The notes: generated by a model not told the origin, from the letters alone. Positions 1 through 6,859 are shown, counted from the first letter of the stretch. The stretch: 9,340 nt of DNA from Dehalococcoidia bacterium (GCA_012270805.1 JAAXHR010000344.1:1-9340); one strand, 5' to 3'. Program-made: numbers and translations.

Positions 1-3
1 AGG

Positions 4-408
4 ATGGTGACCGGCAAACCAGGGTCGAACCACGACCTGAAAGGCCTGGAACCAGCGCGCGCCATCCCCTTGGAAGACCATTGGGAACCGCCGAACCGTA
101 TATTGACACCATTGCCATACATGATCGACCGTCACGGATTGGAAGAAGATTGGCGCGAGACGGTGATCCTAGACCAGCGGAACCGCGTCGATATGTGGCA
201 CGTGCTGCCGGGTGGCCCCATGGCATCTATGTCTGGTGAACGGGAGGCATGGTGGGTAGTGTTGCGTGGCAACGTCGGATTCCATCTTAGTGGAGATGTC
301 GTTCGAGCCAGCAAAGGCGATGTGGTCTATTCAGGCGAAGGCGAAATGAGCAGCATCTCCGTCAGCGGAAACGAATCGGCGATTTTCATCGAAGTGTTTG
401 AACCTTAG
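4..408 (+). CDS. Small cupin-like protein with degenerate metal-binding motifs
   Basis: This 134-residue protein has the strand-rich, glycine-spaced layout of a single cupin barrel over about residues 60-132. The cupin motif 1 region ends in EAWWVVLRG (81-89), and motif 2 begins at GDVVYSGEGEM (105-115). The usual metal ligands are missing: the motif 1 histidines fall on Ser75 and Ser77, and the motif 2 histidine on Ser116. A metal-dependent oxygenase or isomerase is therefore unlikely, and a binding or sensory role is possible, but no function can be assigned. The start is uncertain. The ATG lies only three bases into the window with AGG directly against it, too close for a ribosome binding site, so translation may begin upstream of the window. 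The next in-frame ATG is at 121. The hydrolase gene follows about 50 bases downstream on the same strand, suggesting co-transcription. Cupin assignment is moderate; the reading frame itself is convincing. Confidence 0.6.
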   Translation: MVTGKPGSNHDLKGLEPARAIPLEDHWEPPNRILTPLPYMIDRHGLEEDWRETVILDQRNRVDMWHVLPGGPMASMSGEREAWWVVLRGNVGFHLSGDVVRASKGDVVYSGEGEMSSISVSGNESAIFIEVFEP

Positions 409-445
409 AGTTCACAACACAAAAGATCTTCGGCACCACACTAAC

Positions 446-450
446 GGAGG
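446..450 (+). promoter_or_regulatory. Ribosome binding site that fixes the MBL hydrolase start
   Basis: GGAGG lies directly against the ATG at 451, which therefore cannot use it, but sits 9 bases before the in-frame ATG at 460. This favours 460 as the real start. Confidence 0.7.
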
Positions 451-459
451 ATGAATAGC

Positions 460-1305
460 ATGGGTTCAACGCAAATCGTCGTCGGAGACTACGAGATTTC
501 AGTTGTTGACGATCACATAGGATTGCGTCGTAATCCTGCTGACGTGTTCGTAGATGTAGCTAGCGCCGAGTGGGACCCGCACCGCGACTACGCTCTCTCG
601 CCTGATGGTTATTGGCAGGCACAATGGCGCGGGCACTTGATCCGGCGTACCGACGACACCGGCGAAAACGTCTTAGTCGATACAGGTGCAGGACCGGGTC
701 CCTATGAACACGGTCCACCGCAGGGGGATCTGTTGACGAATCTAGCGTCCCTTGGCATCGAACCATCTGATGTGGACAACGTCGTCACTACACATTGCCA
801 CTGGGACCATATCGGTTGGAATTTGCAGAGCGATGATGAGACCGCAACCACCACTTTCCCGAACGCAACCTACCACGTCGCAAAAAACGATTGGACCTAT
901 TACAGCGATCCCTCCAACGGAAACGACGATTTCATTGCGTACGTCGCTCCACTCGAATCCACGGGTCAGCTCAATCTGGTGCTCGGTGAACTCGAGCTGA
1001 TGGATGGAGTGACGCTTCTCCCGACGAACGGCCACACGCCCGGTCATCAATGCGTGCTTGTCCAATCGCGCGGCGAAACCGCAGTCCTCACCGGCGACCT
1101 TTTTCACAACGTCGCGCAAATCCGAGAACAGCACTGGTGCCCCGTATTCGACTGGCGCACCGACCTATCCACCGCATCACGCCCATGGCTCCTGTGGCGC
1201 GCGATGTCCGAAAACTGGACTGTGGTAACTGGCCACCTGTCGACCGGCATGAGCATCGGTAAAGTCGTTGAGGAGGATGGGAAGCCGACTTGGTTGCCGA
1301 TCTAG
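460..1305 (+). CDS. Metallo-beta-lactamase-fold hydrolase
   Basis: This is a metal-dependent hydrolase of the metallo-beta-lactamase superfamily, probably cytoplasmic because no signal peptide is seen. Numbered from the ATG at 460 (281 residues), the metal-binding signature THCHWDH spans residues 111-117, giving the HxHxDH ligands. Further ligands are the second His of GHTPGH (residue 196), the Asp of LTGD (213) and the His of TGHLS (259). All expected zinc ligands are present, so it should be catalytically active. The full fold is there, beginning with the leading strand ENVLVDTGAG, and the length is usual for single-domain members such as lactonases and esterases. The substrate cannot be read from sequence; the lactonase-like motif set makes a lactone or ester plausible. 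It follows the cupin gene on the same strand. The ATG at 451 is rejected because the Shine-Dalgarno sequence abuts it. The stop lies 18 bases from the convergent mutase stop. Confidence 0.9.
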   Translation: MGSTQIVVGDYEISVVDDHIGLRRNPADVFVDVASAEWDPHRDYALSPDGYWQAQWRGHLIRRTDDTGENVLVDTGAGPGPYEHGPPQGDLLTNLASLGIEPSDVDNVVTTHCHWDHIGWNLQSDDETATTTFPNATYHVAKNDWTYYSDPSNGNDDFIAYVAPLESTGQLNLVLGELELMDGVTLLPTNGHTPGHQCVLVQSRGETAVLTGDLFHNVAQIREQHWCPVFDWRTDLSTASRPWLLWRAMSENWTVVTGHLSTGMSIGKVVEEDGKPTWLPI

Positions 1306-1323
1306 GCGCAAATATTGGCGATC

Positions 1324-2763
1324 TTATACGCCCAAATGCATCCGAAAATCCTTCAACACCGCATCCCTCAATTCGACACTCGATGCCTCGGCATAAATCC
1401 GGACGAGCGGTTCAGTGCCCGACATCCTCACTACCGCCCATCCTCCATCACTGAGGTCAAGCCGAACGCCATCGCGTCGATCTTCGCTGCCAACTTCGAT
1501 ACCGCCTAACGCAGTAGGGGAGCTACCTGCTAGTGCAGCCGCAATCCGTTCACGTTGGTCGGGTGTGAACTCGATATCGATTCTGCGGAAGGTGTGCGGC
1601 CCGGTGATTTCGTGAATTTCGGCGAGAAGTTCGGTTGGCGACTTGCCGGACATCGCCATGCTCTCTAGGAAGAAGAGCGCGCTTAATGGGCCGTCGCGTT
1701 CAGGAACATGTCCGGCGAACGCGTAACCACCACTCTCTTCACCGCCGAGAACGCAGGCATTGTCGATCATAGCGGGCCCGACGAACTTGAACCCGACTGG
1801 AGTGCGTTGCAGATCGACACGATGAAGCATAGCAAGTCGATCCATCATGCTGCTCATCGTGATCGTGCATGCGGCACCGCCTGGCAACTTGCGTCGATGC
1901 TTGAGATGATGGAACAGCATCGAAAAGACTTCCAAGGTGGTTAAATAAGCACTATTCTCAGCTACAACACCCAACCTGTCCGCGTCTCCGTCTGTTGCAA
2001 GCCCTACATCGAAAACACCATCCTTGATCGCGGAGATCAGAGGAATCAAATTGTCTTCCACCGGCTCAGGTTGCTTCATGTCGGGGAAGGCAGGATTGAT
2101 CTCGCTACGAATTTCAGAAATCTCAGTAGCACCGCCTTCAAGAAGCGCCGCGACTATCCCCGCACCTGACCCGTGCATCGAATCTACCGCGACTCGCAAA
2201 CCTGCGGACTTTATCCGTTCGACATCGACCATGCGCGAAAGTTGCTTGAGGTACGGTGAAACCATGTCGACGGTTTCGATTTGTGCCCCCTTTGTCCTTC
2301 GGACATTTCCCCCACTTGTGGGGGAAACCTTAAGCGAAGCGAGTGCTTCAGGCAGATGCGCTTCGATCCGGTCAACCTGTTCAGGAGGAGCACTCCCGCC
2401 AGCTTCAGACTTGACTTTGAAGCCGTTCCATTCTGGCGGGTTGTGGCTCGCAGTGATCATCACACCCGACGCAGCGCCCATCGTAGTGACCGCGTAACTC
2501 AGTGCAGGTGTCGGGAGTGGGCGATCCGAAATTTGGACCGGTATGCCGTGATTCGCGATGACTTGGGCCGCATCACGCGCGAACTCTTCAGACTGGAACC
2601 GAGTGTCGTAACCAATAGCGACGCCGCAATGCGATTGATTGATCGCAATTAAGTCCTTGGAGACAGCTACGGCGCAGGCGCGAACATTGGCAAAGGTGTA
2701 ATCATCGCCGATGATGGCGCGCCAACCATCGGTTCCAAAACGAATGTCAGGTTGGGACGTCAC
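1324..2763 (-). CDS. Phosphoglucomutase/phosphomannomutase family protein
   Basis: This alpha-D-phosphohexomutase interconverts sugar 1- and 6-phosphates through a phosphoserine enzyme, supplying glucose-1-phosphate or mannose-1-phosphate for polysaccharide and nucleotide-sugar synthesis. All four domains are visible in 479 residues: the N-terminal FGTDGWRAIIGD (9-20), the catalytic loop TASHNP with Ser106, the metal loop DGDADR (258-263), the sugar-binding loop GEESGG (341-346) and the C-terminal phosphate loop RMSGTEPLVRIY (446-457). Length is normal for the family. The start is GTG, preceded 8 bases upstream by a G-rich Shine-Dalgarno-like run that belongs to a repeat element. Residues 146-160, in the linker between domains 1 and 2, are encoded by a second copy of the same element, inserted in frame. 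Substrate preference (glucose, mannose or glucosamine) cannot be decided; the loop is GEESGG and the catalytic context ASHNPPEWNG, which favours a PGM/PMM over GlmM. It is the last gene of the block, 51 bases after metK. Confidence 0.93.
   Translation of the reverse strand: MTSQPDIRFGTDGWRAIIGDDYTFANVRACAVAVSKDLIAINQSHCGVAIGYDTRFQSEEFARDAAQVIANHGIPVQISDRPLPTPALSYAVTTMGAASGVMITASHNPPEWNGFKVKSEAGGSAPPEQVDRIEAHLPEALASLKVSPTSGGNVRRTKGAQIETVDMVSPYLKQLSRMVDVERIKSAGLRVAVDSMHGSGAGIVAALLEGGATEISEIRSEINPAFPDMKQPEPVEDNLIPLISAIKDGVFDVGLATDGDADRLGVVAENSAYLTTLEVFSMLFHHLKHRRKLPGGAACTITMSSMMDRLAMLHRVDLQRTPVGFKFVGPAMIDNACVLGGEESGGYAFAGHVPERDGPLSALFFLESMAMSGKSPTELLAEIHEITGPHTFRRIDIEFTPDQRERIAAALAGSSPTALGGIEVGSEDRRDGVRLDLSDGGWAVVRMSGTEPLVRIYAEASSVELRDAVLKDFRMHLGV
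2282..2329 (-). repeat. Palindromic repeat element copy A, inside the mutase coding sequence
   Basis: This 48-base element is shared with 2768-2815 in the same orientation: 32 consecutive identical bases (2282-2313), a 6-base variable tip, then GGGGGAA. It folds into two hairpins. TGTCC (2293-2297) pairs with GGACA (2301-2305) over a 3-base loop. A 10-base arm (2306-2315) pairs perfectly with 2318-2327. Read on the - strand it is open in the mutase frame and encodes VSPTSGGNVRRTKGA (residues 146-160), between the TASHNP domain and domain 2. The outer boundaries are approximate, because the flanking TGTG and CC could match by chance. Confidence 0.85.
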
Positions 2764-2767
2764 TTAG

Positions 2768-2815
2768 TGTGCCCCCTTTGTCCTTCGGACATTTCCCCCG
2801 CGAACGGGGGAACCC
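2768..2815 (-). repeat. Palindromic repeat element copy B, filling the metK-mutase gap
   Basis: This copy matches 2282-2329 at 42 of 48 positions, in the same orientation at an offset of 486 bases. It forms the TGTCC/GGACA hairpin (2779-2783 with 2787-2791) and a second stem of 8 pairs (2793-2800 with 2805-2812) whose loop on the mRNA strand reads TTCG. It begins at the metK stop codon and ends 4 bases before the mutase GTG, so almost the whole 51-base intergenic space is the element. The frame used by copy A is also open here and would read SPVRGGNVRRTKGAH, though nothing suggests it is translated. There is no U-run after the hairpins, so it is not a typical intrinsic terminator. It may act as an mRNA processing, stability or attenuation structure. 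Confidence 0.85.
2772..2778 (-). promoter_or_regulatory. Shine-Dalgarno-like G run for the mutase, carried by the repeat
   Basis: On the - strand AAGGGGG precedes the GTG start at 2763 with 8 bases of spacing. It is the only purine-rich stretch at a suitable distance and lies within repeat copy B, so the element appears to supply the ribosome binding site. Pairing with the anti-SD would include a G-U pair. Confidence 0.5.
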
Positions 2816-4014
2816 TATATGCTTGCAGCGGAACGCAGGGTGTCAGCTTTGTCAGTTCGTTCCCACGGTAGATCCAAGTCCTGCCTTCCGAAGTGTCCAA
2901 ATGCAGCGACGGGGCGATAAATCGGTCGCCGCAGATTCAACGATTCGATGATGCCGCGCGGCCGCAAGTCGAAGGTTTTTCCCACGATACTCGCGATAGC
3001 CGTATTCGGTAGTTTGCCCATTCCGCGGGTTTCAACCATCAGCGACACCGGTTCCGCCTTACCGATGGCGTAGGCGATCTGAACCTCTGCGCGTTTGGCC
3101 AGCCCAGAGGCCACGATGTTTTTGGCGACGTACCGAGCCGCGTATGCGCCGGACCGGTCAACTTTCGAGGGATCCTTGCCTGAGAACGCTCCGCCGCCGT
3201 GCCGTGCGCTGCCGCCGTAGGTGTCGACGATTATCTTGCGCCCGGTGAGCCCCGCATCGCCATGTGGGCCGCCAGTTACGAACCTGCCAGACGGGTTGAT
3301 GAGGTACTTAGTTTCGTCATCACGCATGTCACTCGGAACGAGCGGGTCGATCACCTGCTCGATGAGGTCCCTCTCGATAGTCGACTGAAGGGTGTCTGAT
3401 GCGTGCCAAGTGGACAAGACGATGGTGTCGATGCGTTGCGGTTCATGGTCTTCGTTGTACTCGACAGTCACTTGACTCTTGGCGTCGGGGCGCAAGTAAG
3501 GTATCGAGCCGTCACGTCGGGCATCGCTCATGCGTTTGGTCAGTCGATGGGCCAACGAAATCGGGAGCGGCATCAACTCGGGTGTTTCGTCCACCGCATA
3601 GCCGATCATCATGCCTTGATCGCCCGCGCCCTGCTGTGCGTTTTCGGATTCCGAGCCGTCGCGATCTTCCAACGCCGTACTCACCGCCGCGTCAATATCG
3701 GGAGATTGGGAGTGCAGATACACATTTATCTCACACGATTTATAGTCGAATTCGTAAGCTGGATCGTCGTAGCCTATGCCGCGAATTGTTTCCCTCGCAA
3801 CCGATTCGAAGTCGATTTCGGAAGATGTGGTGATCTCGCCGAACATCCACAACCTGTTGCTCGTGCAAGAGGTTTCGCAGGCCACTCGAGAGTTCGGATC
3901 GCCCGCAAGCGCGGCGTCCAGAACGGCATCGGACACCTGATCGCAGATTTTGTCAGGATGCCCGTCGGAAACCGACTCCGATGTGAGCAGAAAGTTCGAA
4001 CTGGATTGTGTCAT
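2815..4014 (-). CDS. metK: S-adenosylmethionine synthetase (methionine adenosyltransferase)
   Basis: MetK makes S-adenosylmethionine from methionine and ATP, releasing phosphate and pyrophosphate; it is cytoplasmic and normally oligomeric. The 399-residue length is usual. The sequence shows the N-terminal ATP/metal motif SDGHPDKICDQVSDAVLD (16-33), the family signature GAGDQGMMIGYA (129-140, usually GAGDQG.MFGYA) and the second signature GGGAFSGKDPSKVDRSGAYA (273-292), followed by ARYVAKNIVASGLA. Lys and Asp residues of the active site are present, so it should be functional. The ATG start at 4014 has AGGAAG about 6 bases upstream. Residues 50-57 (CTSNRLWM) depart from the common TLVTTGLV-type strand before GEITT, a divergence typical of a distant lineage and not of decay. 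It sits 41 bases after ahcY, and its stop codon TAG abuts repeat copy B. Co-transcription with ahcY fits a SAM-cycle operon. Confidence 0.97.
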   Translation of the reverse strand: MTQSSSNFLLTSESVSDGHPDKICDQVSDAVLDAALAGDPNSRVACETSCTSNRLWMFGEITTSSEIDFESVARETIRGIGYDDPAYEFDYKSCEINVYLHSQSPDIDAAVSTALEDRDGSESENAQQGAGDQGMMIGYAVDETPELMPLPISLAHRLTKRMSDARRDGSIPYLRPDAKSQVTVEYNEDHEPQRIDTIVLSTWHASDTLQSTIERDLIEQVIDPLVPSDMRDDETKYLINPSGRFVTGGPHGDAGLTGRKIIVDTYGGSARHGGGAFSGKDPSKVDRSGAYAARYVAKNIVASGLAKRAEVQIAYAIGKAEPVSLMVETRGMGKLPNTAIASIVGKTFDLRPRGIIESLNLRRPIYRPVAAFGHFGRQDLDLPWERTDKADTLRSAASI

Positions 4015-4055
4015 CTAGTGCTTCCTAGCTGTGAACTGCTTTGAACGTCCGATCG

Positions 4056-5309
4056 TTACGTGCCCGATTCCCACGAGTTCAAGTATTTTTCCTGCTCCGC
4101 GGTAAGGGTGTCGAAACTCATTCCCATCGATTGCAACTTCAGCGACGCGATCTCAGTGTCGATCTTACTCGGCAGAAGATGCACACCCGGTTCTAGGGAC
4201 GCGTGGTTGGTGGCAATGTATTCGCTTGCCAGCGCTTGGTTGGCGAAGCTCATGTCCATGACGCTAGGAGGGTGCCCTTCGGCTGCAGCCAGATTGACCA
4301 ACCTGCCCTCGGCAAGTAAATTGATCCGACGACCGTCTTCAAGCGTGTGTTCCTCTACGAACGGACGGATGTAGCGCCGAGACTCGGACATTTCCCTCAG
4401 CGCGTCGACGTTTATTTCGACATTGAAGTGACCAGAGTTGGCGACGATAGCTCCTGACTTCATGTTCTCGAAGTGATGTTTATCGATCGCGTGGAGACCG
4501 CCGGTGACTGTTAAGAAAATGTCGCCTATTTTCGAGGCTTCGTCCATGGACATTACTCGGTGACCGTCCATCACGCCTTCTAGTGCGCGAACCGGGTCGA
4601 CCTCGCAAACAATGGTGTGTGCGCCCAGTCCCCGGGCACGGTCCGCGAAACCACGTCCGCACCAGCCGTATCCGATAACTACAACGCTCTTTCCGGTGAT
4701 TAGCATGTTCGTCGCTCGAATGATGCCGTCCAGCGTGCTTTGGCCGGTGCCGTAGCGGTTATCGAACATGTGCTTGGTCATCGCATTGTTCACGGCGATG
4801 ATCGGATACGCGAGCTTACCTTCGGCGTGCAATGCCTTCAGGCGAATGACGCCTGTAGTGGTCTCTTCCATTCCGCCGAGTGTGCCGTCAAGCAACTCGC
4901 GGCGTTCGGAGTGCAGCATCGCCACCAGATCGGCACCATCGTCGATAGTCAGGTGCGGTCTGGTGTCTACTGCGTCTGAAATGTGCTGATAGTAAGTGTC
5001 GGAATCTTCACCGTTCCGCGCAAACACCGATATGCCCTCGTCAACGAGGTGGGCCGCTATGTCGTCCTGTGTCGACAGTGGATTGGATGCGCACAACGCA
5101 AGCTCCGCTCCGCCTGCGACCAATGTCTTCGCAAGATTAGAGGTTTCAGATGTCACATGCAAACAAGCGGCGATTCGAACGCCTTTCAAAGGCCGGGTTT
5201 CCGCGAAACGCTGTCGGATGCCTTGAAGCACCGGCATCTGCTGGTCCGCCCATTCCGATTTCAGCGCGCCTTCGCGGGCGAGATTTATATCGGTGATGTC
5301 GTAGTTCAT
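4056..5309 (-). CDS. ahcY: S-adenosylhomocysteine hydrolase (adenosylhomocysteinase)
   Basis: This NAD-dependent enzyme splits S-adenosylhomocysteine into adenosine and homocysteine, relieving product inhibition of methyltransferases. At 417 residues it is the short form, lacking the internal insertion of longer bacterial enzymes. Visible are the substrate-domain segment CLHVTSETSNLAKTL (49-63), the catalytic stretch NNAMTKHMFDNRYG (174-187) with Lys179 and Asp183, the NAD-binding GYGWCGRG (213-220) with the adenosine-ribose acidic pair in CEVDPVRA (235-242), and NSGHFNVEI (291-299) with the active-site His293. The C-terminus ends EKYLNSWESGT and lacks the Tyr-containing tail of the long forms. 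The residue aligned by eye with human Cys195 is a threonine (188). The ATG start is preceded by CGGAG at 5-base spacing. The kinase gene lies 21 bases upstream and metK 41 bases downstream, so the three are probably one transcript. Confidence 0.97.
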   Translation of the reverse strand: MNYDITDINLAREGALKSEWADQQMPVLQGIRQRFAETRPLKGVRIAACLHVTSETSNLAKTLVAGGAELALCASNPLSTQDDIAAHLVDEGISVFARNGEDSDTYYQHISDAVDTRPHLTIDDGADLVAMLHSERRELLDGTLGGMEETTTGVIRLKALHAEGKLAYPIIAVNNAMTKHMFDNRYGTGQSTLDGIIRATNMLITGKSVVVIGYGWCGRGFADRARGLGAHTIVCEVDPVRALEGVMDGHRVMSMDEASKIGDIFLTVTGGLHAIDKHHFENMKSGAIVANSGHFNVEINVDALREMSESRRYIRPFVEEHTLEDGRRINLLAEGRLVNLAAAEGHPPSVMDMSFANQALASEYIATNHASLEPGVHLLPSKIDTEIASLKLQSMGMSFDTLTAEQEKYLNSWESGT

Positions 5310-5330
5310 TGATGCTCCGATTAAGTGTGT

Positions 5331-6278
5331 TCAGTTTGCCAGTTGCAGTTCTCGCAACGGCAATCCATGAGTGCTGTCAAATGTCGTCAACTCAGCGAAT
5401 TCTTCGAAACGCCGTTCAATCTCGCCGGCCGATAGGTTCGCCAATCGATCCAGTCCGAATCCCTCGACAGTGAACGATGCGATTACCGAACCTGCGATCA
5501 CTGCCTGCCTGAAAGCCTGGGCATCGGTTTCGCCAGTGGCGCCGATATAACCCATGAATCCACCAGCGAATGAATCCCCGGCGCCAGTCGGGTCGACGAC
5601 GTTCTGCACTGGATAAGCGGGCACGATGAAACGCTGATCTCCACCAAACCAAACCGCGCCATATTCGCCACGCTTGATGATCACGTCTCGTGGCCCCAAA
5701 TCTTGTATCGCCTTTGCAACATCGACGAGATTGGACTTGCCGGTTAACTGTTTCGCTTCACCTTCGTTGATTACAGAAACGTCAAGCTGCGCCAATAGTT
5801 TCGACAGCGGGCTGGGCTTCTCGGCGATCCAGTGGTTCATCGTGTCGCCAGCCGCGAGCTGCAACTGATCAGACATTCCATCCAGCGCGGAGAGTTGCGT
5901 GTCGGGGTCACAGTTTGCGAGAAAGAGATACGGCACATCAGAATGGAGCCCGGTCATTTTCGGGTCAAAATCACCCAAAACGTTCAATTCGGCGCCAACG
6001 GTTTCAGCGTCGTTTATGTCTTTGATGTAGCTGCCCGACCAACGGAAAGTCTTGCCATCGGACACCTCGAGACCGCTGAGGTCAATGTCGTGTGCAGCGA
6101 GCAGGTCACGGTCCGTATCCAGGAAATCCTTTCCTACGATGCCAATGAGCCCAACTTCGGTGAAGTAGCTGGCAGCGACGGAGAAGTAACAGACGGATCC
6201 CCCTAGTTGCGAGGTCCTGGTGCCAACCGGAGTTTCGACATCGTCGTAGCCGACTGATCCGACAACCAAAACTTTCAC
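5331..6278 (-). CDS. PfkB (ribokinase)-family kinase, candidate adenosine/nucleoside kinase
   Basis: This ATP-dependent kinase belongs to the ribokinase/PfkB family. Numbered from the GTG at 6278 (315 residues), it shows the first strand VKVLVVGSVGYDD (1-13), the substrate-binding Gly pair in QLGGSVCYF (24-32), the metal/phosphate motif NEGEA (171-175) and the PfkB signature DPTGAGDSFAGGFM (229-242) with the likely catalytic base Asp235. Length and motif order are complete. The substrate is not fixed by these motifs. Its place 21 bases before ahcY, which releases adenosine, makes adenosine or another nucleoside the best inference, although a sugar is not excluded. The GTG at 6278 is chosen over the in-frame GTG at 6314 because GAGGAG sits 6 bases before it and because the predicted protein then starts directly with the first Rossmann-like strand. 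The 12 extra residues of the longer form (charged, DPEERS) look like untranslated leader. Confidence 0.92.
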   Translation of the reverse strand: MKVLVVGSVGYDDVETPVGTRTSQLGGSVCYFSVAASYFTEVGLIGIVGKDFLDTDRDLLAAHDIDLSGLEVSDGKTFRWSGSYIKDINDAETVGAELNVLGDFDPKMTGLHSDVPYLFLANCDPDTQLSALDGMSDQLQLAAGDTMNHWIAEKPSPLSKLLAQLDVSVINEGEAKQLTGKSNLVDVAKAIQDLGPRDVIIKRGEYGAVWFGGDQRFIVPAYPVQNVVDPTGAGDSFAGGFMGYIGATGETDAQAFRQAVIAGSVIASFTVEGFGLDRLANLSAGEIERRFEEFAELTTFDSTHGLPLRELQLAN

Positions 6279-6414
6279 GGAACGCTCCTCGGGGTCACGA
6301 CGGACGACGAACACGGCGCGACGTGAGGAACTGAGGCGTAGAAACCATCTCCGAAGCCGAAACGCATTCGCGCCGCCCCGGAGCTATGCATGTTGCCGAT
6401 CGTCAACTTATGGA
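6279..6414 (-). other. Leader between rhodanese and the kinase-ahcY-metK genes
   Basis: This 136-base gap is the longest inside the - strand block and the natural place for a promoter or leader of the SAM-cycle genes. On the - strand it has a TTGACG hexamer close to the rhodanese stop (about 6400-6405), but no acceptable -10 box at 16-18 bases. I see no credible SAM or SAH riboswitch fold and no clear terminator. Confidence 0.35.
6285..6290 (-). promoter_or_regulatory. Ribosome binding site deciding the PfkB kinase start
   Basis: GAGGAG on the - strand lies 6 bases before the GTG at 6278. The upstream in-frame GTG at 6314 has no comparable site. Confidence 0.7.
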
Positions 6415-6762
6415 TTACGCGCCGGTGGCGTGCGGCAAACCTTGGGCGATCCAAGCTGGGGTACCGTCTTCTATGTTATAGAGCCGGGAAGTGTCGGCCC
6501 CCATGGCGGCCGCGTACTCGGCTGCTAACCCGCTTCGCGCACCGACTTCGCATATGAAAAGCAGATTGCCATCAGATGGCAACTCGTCGAAACGTGGAAT
6601 GATGTCGTCGACAGGGATCCAGACTGCACCTTCCACGTGACCCGCCTCCCATTCATGCGGATTGCGGACGTCAACGACGGTTGAGTCGCCATTTTGCACC
6701 ATTTCATACGCCTCTTGGGAGGTGATTCGGGCGTACGGCTCTCCGGGAACTTGCTTTGCCAT
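6415..6762 (-). CDS. Single-domain rhodanese-like sulfurtransferase
   Basis: This 115-residue protein is a complete single rhodanese domain, the size of GlpE- or PspE-type proteins but without a signal peptide, so cytoplasmic. It shows the N-terminal substrate-binding segment VVDVRNPHEWEAGHVEGAVW (29-48) and the active-site loop CEVGARS (71-77) with catalytic Cys71, followed by AAEYAAAMG and the closing segment GTPAWIAQGLP. The intact Cys and six-residue loop point to a persulfide-forming sulfurtransferase, not an inactive or phosphatase-like relative. The sulfur acceptor cannot be inferred. The ATG has AGG about 7 bases upstream (CAGGTATCAA before ATG). It lies 97 bases after the membrane-protein gene and 136 bases before the kinase, so membership of the SAM-cycle transcript is possible but not shown. 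Confidence 0.93.
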   Translation of the reverse strand: MAKQVPGEPYARITSQEAYEMVQNGDSTVVDVRNPHEWEAGHVEGAVWIPVDDIIPRFDELPSDGNLLFICEVGARSGLAAEYAAAMGADTSRLYNIEDGTPAWIAQGLPHATGA

Positions 6763-6859
6763 TTGATACCTGATTCTCCGTGCTGAAACCCGACTTGATT
6801 GTACTCGATTGACAGCAATACTCTTCAGCGAAGCACAGTACGCGCGGTCGTTTCGTAGT

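Noticed and set aside
1317..1332. Possible terminator hairpin between the convergent hydrolase and mutase genes (GGCG with CGCC)
   Set aside because: Only four pairs around an eight-base loop, no U-run, and it overlaps the end of the mutase gene.
2282..2815. The two repeat copies as ends of an insertion sequence or composite element, or as a CRISPR
   Set aside because: They are direct repeats flanking only the 5' third of an intact mutase gene, with no transposase between them. Two copies with no spacer array do not make a CRISPR.
3403..4044. Rightward 213-codon frame opposite metK
   Set aside because: metK carries every family signature on the - strand; this frame shows no recognisable domain and is a shadow.
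6797..6830. Rightward TTGACA in the gap between membrane protein and rhodanese
   Set aside because: A perfect -35 hexamer but no -10 box at suitable spacing, and no rightward gene follows.
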